64,000 nt of DNA from Thermoplasmatales archaeon UBA509 (GCA_002498845.1 DAJC01000027.1:40835-104834), one strand, 5' to 3'; shown: positions 53,247-62,713, counted from the first letter of the stretch. Program-made: numbers and translations. Notes: generated by a model not told the origin, from the sequence alone.

Positions 53247-53623
53247 TTTCGGCTCCCCATACCGCTTTTCGCTTTTCTATGCACAATATTTTCACGTATC
53301 TCAGACCACAGGAGTGCGCTAAATGCCAGAATGAGGCCATAAACCAGGGGGAAAACGACAAGAACCAGAACGGGGGAAAGGGATACTATGCCTCCTATTA
53401 TGGCCGACAGCTCAGCAACTTTCTGCAGCGGATAGATAAGGTACAAAGAAAATGCAGAGGCAATCCCTATGATCAGGCCAGCTGCAAATGTTCTCCATCC
53501 CTTCAGGTACATCAGAGGAATTGCGGCAACCACGCCAAGATACGCAATTGGGAGAAAGAACAGAGTCGCGTAGGAAACAGCTGCAGATGCAATTATTGAA
53601 ATACCAGCTCCCATCTTAGTCAT
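53243..53623 (-). CDS. Small membrane protein, hypothetical
   Basis: A 126-residue protein with about four hydrophobic segments (7-25, 27-39, 44-62, 68-105) and a basic C-terminal tail (VHRKAKSGMGSRN). No domain known to me. The start at 53621-53623 overlaps the end of the penicillin-acylase-family gene, with GGTGAGG seven bases before it, so it is translated from the same mRNA and coupled to that gene. It may anchor, export or assist the acylase; inferred from position only. Confidence 0.65.
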   Translation of the reverse strand: MTKMGAGISIIASAAVSYATLFFLPIAYLGVVAAIPLMYLKGWRTFAAGLIIGIASAFSLYLIYPLQKVAELSAIIGGIVSLSPVLVLVVFPLVYGLILAFSALLWSEIRENIVHRKAKSGMGSRN

Positions 53624-56087
53624 ATACAAACCTCACCTCCGTTGTCTGGGTAGACATATTGTAATACTGGTGATCAAACCATGCAGTCAGCTGATTGGAG
53701 AAGTAGTAGCTGACCGGATTTTCGCTTGGTCCACCGGGAAATACTCCGTAGAATATGGACTTTGCAGGATCGGACACCTCTCTCAAGGAAGGTCCCACTG
53801 TCACGTATGGCTCCGGTACCTGAAGCTGCCTTGACACATATGCTGCGCTGACGGTATGGGAATCACCATACATCGGGTAGGGTCCAAGTCCAAGTGCTGA
53901 GAGTCCAGTCAAGCTGGCAATCTCAAGGATATGGACTCGTCCCCATGTCCATGTGCTGACTGGCCCAAGTTTCCGCAGCAGGAAGGACACTTCTCTGGTG
54001 AAGGCCGTCCGCGATGTGTGATTGAAACTACCATTGAACCAGGTGGCCGACGATGGATCGTTGATGGCTAGATAAAGCGCCGATGTGTCGAATGGCTTTG
54101 TAAGCGAGGAAAGTCCGTGCTCAGCATACACCTGGTCAAATGTGATGTTGTAGAGTTCGCTGAGGTAATACCAGTATACTGTTTCACCCGTGGAATTCAC
54201 ATATGAGGTATAATTCCACTGCGAAAGTATGCTGTAGGCCGCAGCCTGAGATGTATTCATGCTCATGGAAGAGAGCGACTTCAGTATTACAGGCACGAAC
54301 TGCGATGCCCAGTAGTCCGAAACGTTACTCTGAAGATTCATCATGTCATGAACAGTGGTATTTCTATGTGACTTAAGATAATGATAGATGGTCTGTGCCC
54401 TCCCCCCTGATGTCCAGTACCCTCCTATGAAGGGATACGGATAATTCACACCAACAGTTGGTTGATTGGGGGCGAAGGCAAATCCCCTTGCAGGATTCTC
54501 GATCTGTGGCAGATATTTGAAGGGTACCTGCCCAGTTATGCGGTAAGCCGGGTTGCTACCGTTCAACAGAGATCTTGAACCAATGACAGGCACTTTCTGC
54601 CCATTTGGCAGTGTTTCATTTATTGTGGGGTACAATCCGGCGGTGATGTATCCCGTATTATGTGCTCCAGCAAGTACGAAATTCTGTGGAGGTGATTCCC
54701 ACAGGCGTAAAGCATTGATCATCTGGCTGTAGTTAGTGCTCATGTCCAGCTTGATTTCGGCAACAAGGTCAGGGGATGGAATCGATGCCGTCCAGTTCAT
54801 GCTAATGCCTAGGTCTCCGGATCTGGCAATAATGGGGCCATTATTTGTGTAAAATATGGAGTATTTTGATCCTAGCAATGAATAATTGTATTCCGACATG
54901 GCAAACTCCTTTCCATTGTAGGTGTAATTGTTCCCATTGAGCATTTCCAGATAATCATTGGCTGTTGCACCTTCCGGAGTTGTCAATCCCCACGATGTTG
55001 TGGCTGTATGGCCTATGAGAATTCCTGGTAGCCCGGCAAGACCCCATCCAGTTGCATTAATTCCCGGTGCTTCCAGCTGCACAGGAATCCAGAGGGACGG
55101 AGCAAGCAGGGTAAGATGCGGGTCGTTTGCAAGAATGGGCGAATGCAGTGAAGAATAATTTGAAGTTACTATCCAGGAATTGCTGCCTACCTCAGGCCTT
55201 AATGTGTTCCTCGTTGAAAATCCATATGGATCAGAAATGTTGGAAAGTGCATTCTCCATGAGGCTTTTCAGGGAGCCGAATAGGGAAGTATTCAATCCAG
55301 TGGCAAACTGGCTGTACCAGTTGAGGGACCAGAGGTATTCTGACGATATTCCCATGTCAGAGAGATTAAAGCCGTTGACTGTCCCATTGCCGGGAACCAT
55401 GGTAATGTTTGTCGTATAATATGGGTAATAGGGCCATATCTGGCTCAGGTTTGCATAGCCAAGGGCAGAATAGAGCAGATCAGTCTGAAGCTGGCTTGTG
55501 CCTCCTGTTGTAAGGTCCCACGTCATGTATTCCTGCCAGGCAAAGGAATCAAGGGGCGTCCACTGGAAAGGCTTCTTTCCAATAAGCTTGAAACCGAGCG
55601 GAAGATTGCCAGCGGACGCGTTTATGTATGCATTCACACCCTGGGAGTAGTCCTGGATGTATCCATAATACTGTGGATAATCAGTCCTGACATATGAATT
55701 CAGCAGGGCTGCATTTTGGGGTATACCTATCATGTGCATTGCAATGTCGGAATTCAGTGCGGAAGTTCCCACATATGAGCTCAGGTTGCCTGAAGCTAGA
55801 AGCGCCTCAAGTTCCATCTGGAACAGCCTGTTACTGGCTTCGTAGTATCCCTGTGCCATGAAGAGATCGTGCAGATTTCTGGCCTGTATATGGGCAACTC
55901 CGGATGAATCTATGGTGACATTTACATGATACTGGAGATCGGGAATATGATAATTTCCGGACGTGTAATTGGCATTTCCAGCTGCCGACCACAGCCCGTT
56001 TACAGGATTCAGAGTGTTGAAATCGGTTGACAAATAAGATAAAGCTATGATTGCCACAATTGCGACCACAATGAATTTTATTCTCAT
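53616..56087 (-). CDS. Penicillin acylase-family Ntn hydrolase, secreted/membrane-anchored
   Basis: An 823-residue precursor. Residues 4-20 (KFIVVAIVAIIALSYLS) form a signal or anchor helix; a spacer follows, and self-cleavage before Ser302 in the GSNSW context (301-305) would release the alpha and beta chains, Ser302 being the N-terminal nucleophile. NDPHL at 321-325 and further Asn-rich blocks fit the beta chain. Many N-x-S/T sites suggest an extracellular glycoprotein. Members hydrolyse amide bonds in beta-lactams, acyl-homoserine lactones or aculeacin; the archaeal substrate is unknown. Coupled to the small membrane protein gene downstream. An AATAATTATTAG box about 28 bases upstream. Confidence 0.88.
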   Translation of the reverse strand: MRIKFIVVAIVAIIALSYLSTDFNTLNPVNGLWSAAGNANYTSGNYHIPDLQYHVNVTIDSSGVAHIQARNLHDLFMAQGYYEASNRLFQMELEALLASGNLSSYVGTSALNSDIAMHMIGIPQNAALLNSYVRTDYPQYYGYIQDYSQGVNAYINASAGNLPLGFKLIGKKPFQWTPLDSFAWQEYMTWDLTTGGTSQLQTDLLYSALGYANLSQIWPYYPYYTTNITMVPGNGTVNGFNLSDMGISSEYLWSLNWYSQFATGLNTSLFGSLKSLMENALSNISDPYGFSTRNTLRPEVGSNSWIVTSNYSSLHSPILANDPHLTLLAPSLWIPVQLEAPGINATGWGLAGLPGILIGHTATTSWGLTTPEGATANDYLEMLNGNNYTYNGKEFAMSEYNYSLLGSKYSIFYTNNGPIIARSGDLGISMNWTASIPSPDLVAEIKLDMSTNYSQMINALRLWESPPQNFVLAGAHNTGYITAGLYPTINETLPNGQKVPVIGSRSLLNGSNPAYRITGQVPFKYLPQIENPARGFAFAPNQPTVGVNYPYPFIGGYWTSGGRAQTIYHYLKSHRNTTVHDMMNLQSNVSDYWASQFVPVILKSLSSMSMNTSQAAAYSILSQWNYTSYVNSTGETVYWYYLSELYNITFDQVYAEHGLSSLTKPFDTSALYLAINDPSSATWFNGSFNHTSRTAFTREVSFLLRKLGPVSTWTWGRVHILEIASLTGLSALGLGPYPMYGDSHTVSAAYVSRQLQVPEPYVTVGPSLREVSDPAKSIFYGVFPGGPSENPVSYYFSNQLTAWFDHQYYNMSTQTTEVRFVYD

Positions 56088-56232
56088 TCTATGGAAAACT
56101 GTTACATGCTAATAATTATTGGCCGATCGGAGTGAAAAAAATATATGGCAAAAGTGAAAACCCTCAGTCCGACTCAATGAAGAATGAAGGGCAAAGTTTC
56201 ACGTGATAATTTTGCATTTCGGGGGAATTTCA

Positions 56233-56766
56233 TTAAATGATCCGGGCAAATCGTATCATGGAAAAGTACCTGCCTTCCATAAAATAGGTATCCCTTTCTA
56301 CACCTTCAATATAATAGCCGTTCTTCAGCAGCACCTTCATGGAAGCTGCGTTAAAATCCAGGACACCGGTATAAAGCCTATGCATTGAAATTTCATCCGC
56401 AGCAAAACGGGTAACAAGCCCCAGGGACTCGCTGGCAATACCTCTTGACCAGAATTTCCTTCCAATCCAGTATCCAACATGGCATTTTCTGTCCACATAG
56501 TCTATGTCCTTCAAGCCGATTATTCCTGCCGGGGTCCCGTCAAAAAAAATTATGAAGTCAATTGCGAAGAATTTCTTGCCGTCTTCCCTGTTCATGGTAA
56601 AGAAATTTATTGCATCTTCTACGGTGTAGGGATAATGAAAACCGTGGCCCCCTATGTTCCGCGATATGACTGGATCGTTTGCAAGCTCAGCTATTGCTTC
56701 TGCATAGCTGGCTTTGAGATCGTTTGACAGTGTCACTGTCCTTCCCTGGAGTTTATAATGCTTCAT
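56233..56766 (-). CDS. GNAT-family N-acetyltransferase (RimJ/RimL-like)
   Basis: A 177-residue acetyltransferase. The RimJ/RimL pattern is seen: FDGTPAGIIGLKDIDYVDRKCHVGYWIGRKFWSRGIASE (about 72-110), whose last part holds the acetyl-CoA loop (Q/RxxGxA-like RGIASE), then LYTGVLDFNAASMKVLLKNGY with the final Asn-xx-Ser-xx-Leu block. Acetylates a protein N-terminus or small molecule; target unknown. An AAATATTATT box about 28 bases upstream. It is convergent with nothing nearby and lies alone downstream of the acylase promoter. Confidence 0.88.
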   Translation of the reverse strand: MKHYKLQGRTVTLSNDLKASYAEAIAELANDPVISRNIGGHGFHYPYTVEDAINFFTMNREDGKKFFAIDFIIFFDGTPAGIIGLKDIDYVDRKCHVGYWIGRKFWSRGIASESLGLVTRFAADEISMHRLYTGVLDFNAASMKVLLKNGYYIEGVERDTYFMEGRYFSMIRFARII

Positions 56767-57094
56767 CCAATACGATCATCATGGTCATGGAATAATATTT
56801 TTGCATGAGTAGCGCAGCAGCACAAATATGATCTTTGTATGACATTATCTCGGGCCGAAGAATGAACATGGAAGGTACGGCATCTCCGACTGAAATTACT
56901 CGAAGTAATTCTATATTAGGAAATATGAAAATAACCATACAATATATTTGCTGCAATGCCAAGAGTATCATGGTCCGGAACTTCATCTGTAGAAGCCCTA
57001 AAAATAGGCAGATTCACAACTACAAAATTAAATGTGGTTTCTTATGCGCAACAGTACGTGAAAATGATTCATAGTAATATGTTTCTGCTCCGGA
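56767..57094. other. 328-base intergenic region
   Basis: No convincing gene. It carries the promoter of the acetyltransferase (minus strand, about 56790-56800) and of asd (AGTAATAT near 57072-57079). In between, several AT-rich repeats (TATTAGGAAATATG and similar) have no clear role. A 79-codon plus frame (56835-57074) is Cys/Asn-rich and I regard it as chance. Confidence 0.45.
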
Positions 57095-58159
57095 GTGGGA
57101 CGGTGTTCATCTGTGGATAAGTTGAAAGTAGGAGTGATCGGTGCAACTGGACTTGTGGGGCAGAAGTTTGCGCAGCTCCTTTCAGACCACCCATTCATGG
57201 AGGTTGCGTCGGTATATGCCTCAGATAGATCATCCGGACGTTCTTACAGTGATTTTCTGAGTTTTGACGAGGATCTTGCGCAGCGTTACGAAGGACTGAC
57301 AGTGAAGGAATCAAACCCAGACACAGTACTGGGTGACAGAAATGACATTATTTTCAGTGCGGTGAGCGACGCAAATGCCGGGAAAATTGAGAAGCATCTG
57401 GCTCGCAAAGGATCAACAATTCTGACAAACGCTTCTGCAAACAGGCTGGAAAGCGACGTCCCTCTGGTGATTCCCGAGGTGAATCCCCACCATCTTGAAT
57501 CGTTGAATTCGTCACATGGCTTGATTGTTGCAAATGGCAACTGCAGCACCATTGGAATGGTACTGGGACTGGCGCCAATTGCAGATATGGGGATTGAAGA
57601 GGTTTACGTCACCACAATGCAGGCTGTAAGCGGTGCCGGATATCCCGGTGTTCCCTCAATGGATATGCTTTCTAATATCCTTCCCTTCATAAAATCCGAA
57701 GAAGAAAAAATGGTCAATGAGACAAGGAAAATATTCGGGAATTTCACCTCTTCGGACAGAACAGGATCAAAGATGAAAATACACCCCACGTGCATTCGTG
57801 TTCCAGTGAGAGAAGGACATCTTGAATCCATCACTGCAGTCCTGTCTGAGGATCCCGATATCAACATGCTGCGTGAAAGGTTCAGAAATTTTGGAAATGG
57901 AAACCTGAAGGCAAGGCTTCCAACTTTGCCGGAGAAAAGCGTCATACTCATGAATGGTGAGGATCGCCCACAGCCTCTGCTGGACGTCATGGCTGGATCG
58001 CCTGAAAGAGCAAGAGGCATGGCAGTGACCGTGGGGAGACTGCGTGTTTCGGGTTCACGGGTATCCTTCGTTGCACTGGTGAACAACCTGTTAAGGGGAG
58101 CAGCAGGTTCTGCTGTGCTTAATGCAGAGGTTCTTCATGAATCGGGGTTGGTAACATGA
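57095..58159 (+). CDS. asd: Aspartate-semialdehyde dehydrogenase
   Basis: Reduces aspartyl phosphate to aspartate semialdehyde. The 354-residue protein has GVIGATGLVGQ near residue 13 for NADP, the catalytic Cys150 in ANGNCSTIGM and His242 in REGHLES, typical of the archaeal/fungal branch. The start is a GTG at 57095 or a GTG at 57113; AGTAATAT near 57075 gives a transcription start around 57100, so 57113 is also credible. Its stop overlaps the aspartokinase ATG by four bases (ATGA), forming a two-gene operon for the entry to threonine/methionine/lysine synthesis. Confidence 0.94.
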   Translation: MGRCSSVDKLKVGVIGATGLVGQKFAQLLSDHPFMEVASVYASDRSSGRSYSDFLSFDEDLAQRYEGLTVKESNPDTVLGDRNDIIFSAVSDANAGKIEKHLARKGSTILTNASANRLESDVPLVIPEVNPHHLESLNSSHGLIVANGNCSTIGMVLGLAPIADMGIEEVYVTTMQAVSGAGYPGVPSMDMLSNILPFIKSEEEKMVNETRKIFGNFTSSDRTGSKMKIHPTCIRVPVREGHLESITAVLSEDPDINMLRERFRNFGNGNLKARLPTLPEKSVILMNGEDRPQPLLDVMAGSPERARGMAVTVGRLRVSGSRVSFVALVNNLLRGAAGSAVLNAEVLHESGLVT

Positions 58160-59076
58160 ATGGGGGAAGCCTCACCGTAATAAAGATAGGAGGATCTTTT
58201 CTCACATCACATCAGGCAATGTTTGACATCGCAAAGCTTGCTCGGGAGAAAAGAGGGGCAGTGTTTGTTCTGAGCGCTTTCAGAGGCATAACCGACAGGC
58301 TTGTTTCCGGTTATGGGTTTGATGCTGAGGGAAGAGAAGCTATTCTCAGGGAGGTTCTCACTTACCATTCAAATCTGATTCAGAACGCTATACCCAGTAC
58401 TTCTCAGAAAACATGGGCACTGGAGATCCTCCGAGAGCTGGGTCCGGAATATTATGGCTACGGCAGGTTCACAGAATTTGCCAGGAACGCAGACTACGAT
58501 TCTTACCTGGCAATGGGCGAGAAACTGGCCGCAGCAGTTGTATCATTGTTCCTGGTGAGTGTTGGAATCAAATGCCGCAGCGTGACCCCAGATCGGCTTG
58601 GCATTACGGTTCACGATAATTCCGGTAACGCTCTCATTGATATCCGGAGGAGCCATACTAAAGCTTTTCCAGTTATTGAAAAACTTCTTGAGTCAGGATA
58701 TGTACCAATAACCACAGGCTTCTTCGGCATAGATGATGACGGCAGGATAAGGATTCTAGGGAGAAATTCAAGCGATTACAGCGCAATTGCACTGGGGGCT
58801 GTCCTGAAAACGGGAGAAGTCCTCCTTCTCAAGGATGTGCCGGGTATATACAGCCATGATCCAAAGCTGCTGAAAGCAGGAGGACAGCATTTTTCTCACA
58901 TATCATATGATAAGGCACTGGAAATCTGCAATTCCGGGGCAAGAATAATTCATCCAATGGCCATAATAACTGCCAGGCAGCACGGAATACCAATAAGAAT
59001 AATGAAGTACGGCGACAGCAGTGATGGCACCCTCGTCACATTCACTGATCCGGACGGTACCGCTTTCCCATTATGA
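58156..59076 (+). CDS. Aspartate kinase without ACT domains
   Basis: A 306-residue amino-acid-kinase-fold protein. KIGGSFLTS near residue 9 is the nucleotide-binding start (KFGGTS-like), LGRNSSDYSAIALGAVLKTG near 216 and LLLKDVPGIYSHDPKLL near 234 complete an aspartokinase core, and NSGARIIHPMA near 272 is conserved. Enzyme length stops after the catalytic domain, so the two C-terminal ACT domains giving feedback inhibition are absent. ATGA overlap with asd supports function in the same pathway. No ACT-domain gene follows immediately. It could be a different amino acid kinase, but the block pattern favours aspartate. Confidence 0.85.
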   Translation: MNGGSLTVIKIGGSFLTSHQAMFDIAKLAREKRGAVFVLSAFRGITDRLVSGYGFDAEGREAILREVLTYHSNLIQNAIPSTSQKTWALEILRELGPEYYGYGRFTEFARNADYDSYLAMGEKLAAAVVSLFLVSVGIKCRSVTPDRLGITVHDNSGNALIDIRRSHTKAFPVIEKLLESGYVPITTGFFGIDDDGRIRILGRNSSDYSAIALGAVLKTGEVLLLKDVPGIYSHDPKLLKAGGQHFSHISYDKALEICNSGARIIHPMAIITARQHGIPIRIMKYGDSSDGTLVTFTDPDGTAFPL

Positions 59077-59197
59077 GGAGCAGGCAGCAGTTGTTGTCAT
59101 GGTCGTGCCCAATCTCTGCAACTAACCTAGCACAGCAAGGGGATCATCATGCTTCTGTGATATTATAATAGGGGAATGAGATCAAGTTTTCGAACTT

Positions 59198-60016
59198 ATG
59201 GCCATACCGATACTGAAATGGGCGGGAGGGAAACGGCAAATCATTGGGGAGCTCATTGAAAGGATACCTCCTGATTTCCATACATATCATGAGCCGTTCC
59301 TGGGGGGCGGCGCACTGTTTTTCAAACTGTGTGAACTCAGGGGAGCCGTGAGGGCAGTTATTTCAGACATCAATCCCGACCTGATTATGCTGTACCAGAT
59401 CATAAGGGATCAGAAGGATGAGTTGGTCACCTATCTCCATGAAATGGGGCTTGGAAATAACAGGAATGACTATTACAAAGCAAGGGAGATTTACAACTCA
59501 GCAACTGAGAATCCATTGATGAAATCTGCCTTGCTCATATATCTTAACCGCCACGGATTCAACGGCCTCTACAGGCTGAATTCATCAGGGCGTTACAACG
59601 TGCCCTTCGGCAGGTACACAAATCCCTCCCTACCTTCCGATCTGGAAATATCCCGGGCTTCCCAATGCCTTTCTCGATCTTCCATCAGGCAGGGGGATTT
59701 CAGAACCACCCTCTCGGATGCTGGAGTGGGCGATTTTGCATATCTTGATCCTCCATATATGCCGGTGTCTGCAACGGCCAGATTCACAAGCTACAGCAGT
59801 CTGGGTTTCACCTGGAAAGATCAGAAGGATCTTGCAAAGGTTGTTGAAGGACTTGACAGGAAGGGTGTTAAGTTTATGCTGAGCAATGCGGCCAATGATG
59901 AAATTGAGGAACTTTACTCCTCATACAGAGTAGAAAAAATCTTGGCCAGGAGAAACATAAATTCAAAGCCCGATGGGCGTGGAAAGATCCCTGAATTGAT
60001 TGTCAGAAATTATTGA
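59198..60016 (+). CDS. dam: DNA adenine methylase (D12/Dam class)
   Basis: Methylates adenine N6, in this family usually in GATC. The 272-residue protein has motif I LKWAGGKRQ at 6-14, FLGGGALFF at 34-42, the catalytic DPPY at 184-187 and RHGFNGLYRLNSSGRYNVPFG in the target region, all typical of D12-class enzymes. No restriction endonuclease (such as DpnII/MboI type) is adjacent, so it may be an orphan or have its partner outside the window. A TTATAATA element near 59160-59168 lies 30 bases upstream. Base composition does not stand out from neighbours by eye. Confidence 0.93.
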   Translation: MAIPILKWAGGKRQIIGELIERIPPDFHTYHEPFLGGGALFFKLCELRGAVRAVISDINPDLIMLYQIIRDQKDELVTYLHEMGLGNNRNDYYKAREIYNSATENPLMKSALLIYLNRHGFNGLYRLNSSGRYNVPFGRYTNPSLPSDLEISRASQCLSRSSIRQGDFRTTLSDAGVGDFAYLDPPYMPVSATARFTSYSSLGFTWKDQKDLAKVVEGLDRKGVKFMLSNAANDEIEELYSSYRVEKILARRNINSKPDGRGKIPELIVRNY

Positions 60017-60087
60017 TGAACCACGCACCAAAATTCCGGCATAAGATTCGGGAATGGTTTGGGCAATGGATCATGACATTGAAATAA

Positions 60088-61713
60088 TCATGGAATCCTG
60101 TACTCTCTTCCACCCAGAGTTCCCTGATCAATATTCTTCTTGGCCGCGTACTTTTCCATTTCAAGATTCCGGAGCTGTTTTCTGATAATTTTCCCGCTTA
60201 TGGTCTTTGGCAGTTCAGATACAAACTCGATCTTCTTTGGCCTCATGTACGGTGCGGTTACTGACTTCACGTGAAGGCTCAGTTCCCTTGCAAGATCGGA
60301 ACTGGGCTTGAATCCAGGCCTGAGAATCACAAAGGCCTTCACGAGGTTTCCTCTTATTTCATCAGGTGTCGGGACAACAGCGGATTCAGCAACAGCCGGG
60401 TGGCTCAGGAGTGCTGATTCCACCTCGAACGGCCCGATGCGGTAATCGGATGCCTTGATGACATCATCCGCCCTTGAAACAAACCATATGTATCCGTCAG
60501 TGTCCATTTTGCCAAGGTCGCCGGTGTAGTAGAATCCATGCTTGAATCTGTCGGCATTCAGTGCAGAGTCGTTGCCGTATCTGTCAAAGAGTCCCGGAAC
60601 CCTGTTATCAATTCTAACAGCGATATTCCCCTCTTCGCCAGGTCCAAGTTCATTCCCGTCCTCATCCACAATTCTCAGATCATACTGGAGAAGAGGCTTG
60701 CCCGCAGATCCCGGCTTTATCTTGTTTGGATCAATGTTTCCGATCATTGCGGTACTCTCGGACTGCCCATAGCCATCCCTGATCGTTACCCCTGTGATCT
60801 TCTCCCATCTCGATATAATCTCCGGATTCAGCGGTTCACCTGCTGATGAACATTTCTTAAGGGCAAGCGGCCTGAAGTTATCAAGCTTCTGTACCAGAAA
60901 CATTCTCCAAACTGTAGGGGCCGTGCAGAGGCTTGTAATGGGATAGTTTTCAAGCACAGCCAGTGACCTCTCGGCACTGAACCTTCCCTGTTCATAGGCG
61001 AAAGAGGTGGAACCAGCCACCAGAGGTGCATAAAGATTGGACCATGCCCATTTTGCCCATCCTGGGCTGCTAATGTTCCAGTGAATATCCTTAGGTCCTA
61101 TTCCAAGCCACATGGCTGTTGAAAGGTGCCCAAGCGGATAGTATCCATTATGTACAATTGCTTTCGGCTTGCCCTCAGTACCGGAAGTGAAGAAAATGGC
61201 ATGAGGCGTTTCAGGATCACGATGAATTGGCGAATATTCTGAAGGTTTCACATCAACCCTGTTCTGGAACTCTTCGCTGGTCACATCAAATATCTTGATG
61301 AAGTAACCTCTTGTCGCATTCTCAATGGATTTTCTAGAATCAGAGTCAGTAAAAACAGCCCTGGCGTTGATCTGTTCAACCCTGTACTTTATATCCCCGG
61401 AAGTGAGAAGAAGAGGCGCAGGTGAGTATACCACACCCACAAGTGCGGAAGCTATGGCGATGTACCAAAGGTCCGGAATCATTTTTGTCATTATTAGTAT
61501 GGAATCACCGGTATGGATTCCCTCATCCCACAGCAGGTTTGCGTACTGCATGGACTTCCGGGTAAGTTCTCCATAAGTGATATTCTGAATGTTCTCGTCC
61601 TGGTCCATGAGCATTAAAGCCGTTTTATCCTCGTCGTGTTTCATGAGAATTTCGGTTACCCAGTTGAAATCCTTGCGACGCCGTAATTCATTCATTTCCT
61701 CAATTCTAATCAT
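60088..61713 (-). CDS. Acyl-CoA synthetase (AMP-forming), acetyl/medium-chain type
   Basis: A 541-residue ANL-superfamily enzyme. FFTSGTEGKPKAIVH near residue 175 is the P-loop (TSGTEG form, seen in medium-chain/AcsM-like enzymes), DGYGQSESTA near 320, YTGDLGKMD near 400 and the C-terminal catalytic lysine in KTISGKIIRKQLR near 515. It likely activates a short/medium-chain acid, distinct from the enzyme at 4.7-6.3 kb. The ATG at 61713 is selected because an ATTAATTTT box (minus-strand reading AAAATTAAT, 61738-61746) is about 28 bases upstream; an in-frame ATG at 61776 lies before the box. Confidence 0.9.
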   Translation of the reverse strand: MIRIEEMNELRRRKDFNWVTEILMKHDEDKTALMLMDQDENIQNITYGELTRKSMQYANLLWDEGIHTGDSILIMTKMIPDLWYIAIASALVGVVYSPAPLLLTSGDIKYRVEQINARAVFTDSDSRKSIENATRGYFIKIFDVTSEEFQNRVDVKPSEYSPIHRDPETPHAIFFTSGTEGKPKAIVHNGYYPLGHLSTAMWLGIGPKDIHWNISSPGWAKWAWSNLYAPLVAGSTSFAYEQGRFSAERSLAVLENYPITSLCTAPTVWRMFLVQKLDNFRPLALKKCSSAGEPLNPEIISRWEKITGVTIRDGYGQSESTAMIGNIDPNKIKPGSAGKPLLQYDLRIVDEDGNELGPGEEGNIAVRIDNRVPGLFDRYGNDSALNADRFKHGFYYTGDLGKMDTDGYIWFVSRADDVIKASDYRIGPFEVESALLSHPAVAESAVVPTPDEIRGNLVKAFVILRPGFKPSSDLARELSLHVKSVTAPYMRPKKIEFVSELPKTISGKIIRKQLRNLEMEKYAAKKNIDQGTLGGREYRIP

Positions 61714-61737
61714 GATATGCACAACACAGTTTCGCGC

Positions 61738-61746
61738 ATTAATTTT
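61738..61746 (-). promoter_or_regulatory. Box A of the second acyl-CoA synthetase gene
   Basis: AAAATTAAT on the minus strand, about 28 bases before the ATG at 61713. It lies 35-45 bases from the divergent prephenate dehydratase box (61780-61787), so the two genes have separate boxes in one short region. Confidence 0.5.
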
Positions 61747-61779
61747 ACTGAATGGTACCATAGCTACTGCACCCATGGG

Positions 61780-61787
61780 TTAAATTT
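61780..61787 (+). promoter_or_regulatory. Box A of the prephenate dehydratase gene
   Basis: TTAAATTT centred about 24 bases before the GTG at 61807, matching a leaderless start and supporting the GTG rather than an out-of-frame ATG at 61797 or 61802. Confidence 0.5.
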
Positions 61788-61806
61788 CATAACGCCATGA
61801 CATGCA

Positions 61807-62691
61807 GTGCTGCAGGTTCAGCAGTTGGAGAGTGGAAATATACAGGAAAAAATTTCATCCCACACCAAGGTTGCGTATCTCGGGCCCAGAGGGACCTGGA
61901 GCGAAATAGCATCAGAATGTCTCGCACCCGGAGCAATCAAGGTACCAGGTTCAAGTTTCGCGGAAGTTCTGGAGATGGCTGAGAACGGTAGAACTGATTC
62001 TTGTGTTCTTCCAGTGGAGAATTCTGTTGAAGGCCCGGTATCTTCCGTCATTGATCTCATAGTTGGATCAAAGATCAGCATTACAGGAGAGATCATGGTT
62101 TCCGTCAGGCATATGCTCCTTTCCAATTCAGAAAAAATTGAGAGAATATACTCGCATCCACAGGCCATAGCTCAGTGCCGTAACACAATAACAAAACTAT
62201 ACCCGCATGCAAGGATATATGAAGCCAGTTCCACGTCAGAAATGGCACGGAAAGTCAAGGACGAAGCCGATTCAGCCATCATAGGTTCTTCCCGGATAGC
62301 GGAGCTTTATGGCCTGACGGTAAAAGCATCGGATATCTGTGATTATTCCCTCAATCTTACGCGGTTCTTAATGCTTTCGCGGGGAGATAACGCTTCAACA
62401 GGAAATGACAAGACAACAATCACATTCGTACTGAAAGAGAATATCGCAGGTTCACTGGTGAATGCACTGCTCCCATTCTCAACAAGAAACATTAACCTCA
62501 GCATGGTGATGTCAAGGCCCGAAAAGTATAATCCCGGCACATACAGATTCGTTCTGGATGTACTCGGGCATTCTGAAGATGTTTCAATGAAAGCTGCTTT
62601 AGGAGAGCTCTCAGGTCAGTGCAGCAGTATCAGGATACTTGGCTCTTATCCGAGATCTTCATGGGACGATGCTAAGGAGCCACAGGTATGA
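61807..62691 (+). CDS. pheA: Prephenate dehydratase
   Basis: Converts prephenate to phenylpyruvate in phenylalanine synthesis. The 294-residue protein has KVAYLGPRGTWSEIA near residue 21 for the catalytic lobe, ENSVEGPVSSVIDLI near 70, the LTRFLML (TRF) motif near 184 and a C-terminal ACT domain with FSTRNINLSMVMSRPEKYNPGTYRFVLDV near 218-246, giving phenylalanine feedback. There is no chorismate mutase part. GTG start at 61807 fits the box A spacing; the first 20 residues are not conserved in the family. Confidence 0.94.
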   Translation: MLQVQQLESGNIQEKISSHTKVAYLGPRGTWSEIASECLAPGAIKVPGSSFAEVLEMAENGRTDSCVLPVENSVEGPVSSVIDLIVGSKISITGEIMVSVRHMLLSNSEKIERIYSHPQAIAQCRNTITKLYPHARIYEASSTSEMARKVKDEADSAIIGSSRIAELYGLTVKASDICDYSLNLTRFLMLSRGDNASTGNDKTTITFVLKENIAGSLVNALLPFSTRNINLSMVMSRPEKYNPGTYRFVLDVLGHSEDVSMKAALGELSGQCSSIRILGSYPRSSWDDAKEPQV

Positions 62692-62713
62692 AAAACCTGT
62701 GTGCCCAGTAGGC

